DNA from: Lachnospiraceae bacterium UBA4317
GTDB taxonomy: Bacteria > Bacillota_A > Clostridia > Lachnospirales > Lachnospiraceae
NCBI GenBank assembly: GCA_002394525.1
Contig: DGUF01000261.1
Location: 1-8,178 of the forward strand
DNA: 8,178 bases
Direction of reading: 5' to 3'
This document shows, in pieces, positions 6,262-8,178 of the stretch. Below the pieces are notes generated by a model. The model did not search any database and was not told the origin of the DNA. It saw nothing but the letters and a program-made list of their open reading frames with translations. Numbering within the stretch: position 1 is the stretch's first letter; each line of letters opens with the position of its first letter. A program made the position numbers and the translations under genes.

Positions 6262-7623
6262 TCATTCTTCCACAAGAGCCAGTGCCTCCTTTAGCGCGGC
6301 CTGATATCCCTCCAGGTCAGCCCCGATGACCGGCTCTACCAGGATCTTTCCTTCACTGTCCACGAAAAATGAAGTCGGAAATGCGCTCATGGGGAAAACG
6401 TCATCCACATTTTCAGGCGCGGCCAGATTCAGATATTTCACGCCGGCCTGTTCAAGGATTTCCTTCGCCTCCGCGGTCTTGCCTTCTTCAGCCGAGTCAT
6501 AGCAGAGGCCAATGATCTGGCTGTCCTTTTCCTCGAATTTCTCCGCCATCTGCGCCAGCTCTGGCAGCTCATTCTTGCACGGGCCGCACCAGGTGGCCCA
6601 CACATTGATCATCGTCACCTTATGCCCGGCAAACAGGTCTCCGCTGGTGACAGGATTGCCGTCCAGATCAGTCGTCTCAAAGGAAATCACATCACCGACC
6701 GAGAGCTCCTCCGGCCATTCAGGCGCGCTCATAGTCAGTGCGGAAAGGAAGGTCTCACGGTCTGCCGCCAGCGAGGCAAATTCTTCATAAAAGTCACCCA
6801 TTGCCTCCTGATAATCCGCCGTCTCCTCTTCCAGCTGGTTATACTGACCCACAAAGAAGGTATTGTCTCCGTCTTTTCCGATCTCCTCCAGCCAGGCAAA
6901 ATCGCCCTCGCGGGAACTTGTATCCTTCAGTATCTCTCTGAGCTCCTCTTCTCCGCGTCCGCCATTGATGGTGTAGATATTGAAAAGCCAGGCATATTCA
7001 TTTCCGCTCATCCAGGAGGCGACAGGCGCTTCCGGAGGCTCTTCGCCGTTCCCCCAGGCATCGATGAAGGCTTCCGCATACTCGCAGTATGCATCAAACT
7101 GGTCTTCCGGGACTGCATAATATTCCGCTGTGATCTCCAGCACACCGTCGCCCGGATACGCAGCGTCCCAGTTCAATGTCCCCTTCAGATCCTGATAACT
7201 CTCGGGATACTCAAAATGGAACCCGGCAGCCGGCGCGTCAATTACATTTTCTTCTTCCGCAGATTCTTCCGCCTCCGCGGCCGCCTCCGGCGAGAGCACC
7301 ACAGTGAGAAGGCCCGGTGTTTCGGGTGCTGTATACTCGGTGCTGTCCGCGGCGAACCCTTCCGATACTTTGAGAATATGGACAGTATATGTTCCGGCCG
7401 GCTGATCGAACGCTGCCAGTCCCTCATCGTCAGTTTTGCCCATCATGCATTCCGTGTCGGAGCAGAACTGTACCATAACGCCGGAAACCGGCGCGTCCTC
7501 TGTATCCGTCACCAGGACCTGATAGACGCCGGTCCCTTCGGCCCCGGCACAGACCGCCGTCACGCCGGTCAGCAGGGTCAGCAGCAAGCATAACGCTGTA
7601 AACAATGAAATCTTTCTCCTCAT
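6262..7623 (-). CDS. Secreted three-part protein with C-terminal TlpA/ResA-like redoxin domain
   Basis: A 453-residue exported thiol-disulfide protein. Residues 1-26 or 28 form a Sec signal peptide: basic MRRK, a hydrophobic core, and cleavage near V-C-A or A-G-A. The cysteine at 25 is preceded by Val and does not fit a lipobox. Residues about 30-113 look like a prealbumin/Cna-B-type beta domain (V-x-G-V-M-V-Q-F, 'TDDEGLAAF', 'GTYTVHILK') with a cysteine pair C54/C59. An acidic Ala/Glu linker follows (about 114-128). A middle region (about 133-300) is not recognised and starts with 'GFHFEYPESY'. The redoxin domain (about 305-453) carries W345-C346-G-P-C349 and the cis-proline P416 in 'FPTSFFV', both required for thioredoxin-type chemistry. 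It probably reduces or isomerises extracytoplasmic disulfides, with an unknown membrane electron donor. AAGGAGGG four bases before the ATG fixes the start. Codon use is less GC-biased than in the genes to its left. Confidence 0.87.
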   Translation of the reverse strand: MRRKISLFTALCLLLTLLTGVTAVCAGAEGTGVYQVLVTDTEDAPVSGVMVQFCSDTECMMGKTDDEGLAAFDQPAGTYTVHILKVSEGFAADSTEYTAPETPGLLTVVLSPEAAAEAEESAEEENVIDAPAAGFHFEYPESYQDLKGTLNWDAAYPGDGVLEITAEYYAVPEDQFDAYCEYAEAFIDAWGNGEEPPEAPVASWMSGNEYAWLFNIYTINGGRGEEELREILKDTSSREGDFAWLEEIGKDGDNTFFVGQYNQLEEETADYQEAMGDFYEEFASLAADRETFLSALTMSAPEWPEELSVGDVISFETTDLDGNPVTSGDLFAGHKVTMINVWATWCGPCKNELPELAQMAEKFEEKDSQIIGLCYDSAEEGKTAEAKEILEQAGVKYLNLAAPENVDDVFPMSAFPTSFFVDSEGKILVEPVIGADLEGYQAALKEALALVEE

Positions 7624-7627
7624 GTTT

Positions 7628-7635
7628 CCCTCCTT
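7628..7635 (-). promoter_or_regulatory. Strong ribosome binding site of the redoxin gene
   Basis: On the minus strand AAGGAGGG is followed by AAAC and then the ATG. This is a near-perfect Shine-Dalgarno match and decides the start codon. Confidence 0.85.
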
Positions 7636-7649
7636 TTATTTGTCTGTTT

Positions 7650-7661
7650 CAGGATATCCTG
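7650..7661. promoter_or_regulatory. 12-bp perfect palindrome in the redoxin 5' leader
   Basis: CAGGATATCCTG is a perfect palindrome about 30 bp downstream of the predicted -10 and 15 bp before the ribosome binding site. The position suits an operator or a small leader hairpin. No regulator can be named, and a palindrome of this length can also arise by chance. Confidence 0.35.
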
Positions 7662-7685
7662 CTGGCGGATACTTTATTCTGACAG

Positions 7686-7806
7686 TTACTCATTATAAAA
7701 AACGATTCCGTCCCTGTCCAGCACGATAGCGGTCCGGGAGACACGTCGCCTTTTCCAGTTCTAAAAATTCCATAGCTGCCTCCATTTCCGCGGTGCGCGC
7801 GATACC
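7686..7806 (-). pseudogene. Possible frameshifted gene remnant upstream of the redoxin gene
   Basis: On the minus strand an in-frame stretch reads GIARTAEMEAAMEFLELEKA then TCLPD (an ATG at 7773 has GGAGG 5 nt upstream) and closes at 7693 after becoming unlike protein. One frame over, TAIVLDRDGIVFYNE followed by stop (7688-7686) reads like a beta-turn-beta protein end. Joining the two by one frameshift gives a sensible short C-terminal sequence. The predicted redoxin promoter lies inside it. It may be a decayed gene, a real 26- to 30-residue leader peptide, or chance. I do not recognise the family. Confidence 0.25.
7692..7720 (-). promoter_or_regulatory. Sigma-A-type promoter of the redoxin gene
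   Basis: Read on the minus strand: TGGACA (7720-7715), a 17-bp spacer, then a consensus TATAAT (7697-7692). Only one base departs from the -35 consensus. Transcription would start near 7685, giving a leader of about 60 nt that contains the 12-bp palindrome and the ribosome binding site. Confidence 0.72.
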
Positions 7807-7821
7807 TTTTTTCTTTCTTCA

Positions 7822-7844
7822 CAGGACTTCTCTTTCTTGTCCTG
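7822..7844. repeat. Small inverted repeat
   Basis: CAGGAC (7822-7827) and GTCCTG (7839-7844) form a perfect 6-bp inverted repeat around a pyrimidine-rich 11-nt loop. No T-run follows it on the minus strand (the flank is purine-rich), so it is not a convincing terminator. Confidence 0.3.
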
Positions 7845-7968
7845 AACCTAATCTGACATATGTTCTTGCGAAAGAAAAGCTACAGAATTATGAATATTCA
7901 AGTTCCACCAGCACTCAGAATCGATCAATATTAGCTGCTGCCCTCGTTGGTGCGGAGCGGAAGGATTG

Positions 7969-8108
7969 TCTTGCCGCGATCGGCCGTGAGGCAAGAGATC
8001 GTCCCGTTTTCAGGCCGCACAAAACGGCCCCGAAGTTTTTTGCCTCAGGACCGTTCTATGTAACGGCATTATTCGGTTGTCATTCTGGCAGACGCATCAG
8101 CCGGAATG
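7969..8108 (+). other. Cluster of nested and competing stem-loops in non-coding DNA
   Basis: Five perfect or near-perfect inverted repeats fall in 140 bp. TCTTGCC (7969-7975) pairs with GGCAAGA (7990-7996). TGAGGCAA (7987-7994) pairs with TTGCCTCA (8040-8047), extendable inward by further A-T and wobble pairs. Nested in that is CCGTTTT (8004-8010) with AAAACGG (8021-8027). Then CCGTT (8051-8055) pairs with AACGG (8062-8066), and CATTCTGGC (8081-8089) with GCCGGAATG (8100-8108). The first two share the strand at 7990-7994 and so are mutually exclusive. Non-Watson-Crick positions are G-U on the plus strand but mismatches on the minus, favouring plus-strand RNA. It could be a small RNA, a regulatory leader, or a dispersed intergenic repeat. 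No known riboswitch or T-box consensus was recognised. Confidence 0.4.
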
Positions 8109-8109
8109 C

Positions 8110-8178
8110 TTATTTGCAGTAGATCTCAATTGCCCCAGAGGCAAATTCAGCCGTGCCTTCGCCGCCCATCTTGTCGAT
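8110..8178 (-). CDS. C-terminal fragment of an unidentified protein, running off the window
   Basis: The last 22 codons and TAA stop of a minus-strand gene whose start lies beyond the right edge. The visible residues end in IDKMGGEGTAEF, then ASGAIEIYCK. The glycine-rich stretch followed by an amphipathic helix reads like genuine protein and remains open to the window edge. I do not recognise the family from so short a piece. The hairpin at 8081-8108 begins two bases after its stop, but it lacks a T-run on this strand. Confidence 0.55.
   Translation of the reverse strand: MDKMGGEGTAEFASGAIEIYCK

Noticed and set aside
6622..7593. 323-codon plus-strand open frame opposite the redoxin gene
   Set aside because: It overlaps a gene with signal peptide, WCGPC motif, promoter and ribosome binding site, and its own translation resembles nothing known.
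7951..8048. Short minus-strand open frames through the structured segment
   Set aside because: More than one frame stays open for 30-45 codons, but none has a start with a ribosome binding site, and the inverted repeats explain the sequence better.
7969..8108. T-box leader or known riboswitch in the structured segment
   Set aside because: No T-box antiterminator consensus or other aptamer signature was found, and no downstream plus-strand gene is visible.
7793..8122. 109-codon plus-strand open frame at the right end
   Set aside because: It has no ribosome binding site, its translation looks non-natural, it crosses several stem-loops, and it runs into the stop of the minus-strand partial gene.
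1..8178. CRISPR array, insertion sequence, tRNA or toxin-antitoxin pair
   Set aside because: No regularly spaced direct repeats, transposase motifs, cloverleaf sequences or small paired genes were seen on either strand.

Overview
This window looks like chromosomal DNA from a fairly high-GC member of the Clostridia, most likely a Lachnospiraceae-type gut anaerobe. That is inferred from the protein families present: a DUF1576 membrane protein, a TIGR03960/TIGR03936 fused radical SAM protein, an NhaC-family antiporter, and a secreted redoxin with a Clostridia-style N-terminal domain. GC-rich, C/G-ending codons dominate the first three genes. The redoxin gene uses a visibly more mixed codon set. 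No phage, transposase, CRISPR array, tRNA or rRNA gene was recognised.

Layout: 1-162 is an AT-rich leader with a candidate promoter inside a 9-bp inverted repeat. A DUF1576 multi-pass membrane protein (163-1677, +) follows and converges on a 976-residue radical SAM protein (1810-4740, -). The 132 bp between them hold three consecutive hairpins. A 151-bp divergent promoter region (4741-4891) separates the radical SAM gene from an NhaC-type antiporter gene (4892-6202, +). That gene converges, across 59 bp with no obvious terminator, on a secreted thioredoxin-like protein (6262-7623, -), which has a strong promoter and ribosome binding site. From about 7690 to 8109 there is no convincing intact gene. 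This stretch holds a possible frameshifted gene remnant and a dense set of nested inverted repeats. The last 69 bases encode the C-terminal end of an unidentified minus-strand gene.

The four complete genes alternate in orientation and each appears to be its own transcription unit, so the window does not read as one pathway or operon. Two are membrane transporters or transporter-like proteins, one is a presumptive cytoplasmic Fe-S/radical enzyme of unknown reaction, and one is an extracytoplasmic thiol-disulfide protein. I see no complete new multi-gene system. The items most worth following up are the 12-residue tandem repeat and the cysteine cluster in the radical SAM protein, its separation from the ribosomal-protein/RNase locus it usually sits beside, the three-part redoxin, and the structured non-coding segment at 7969-8108.
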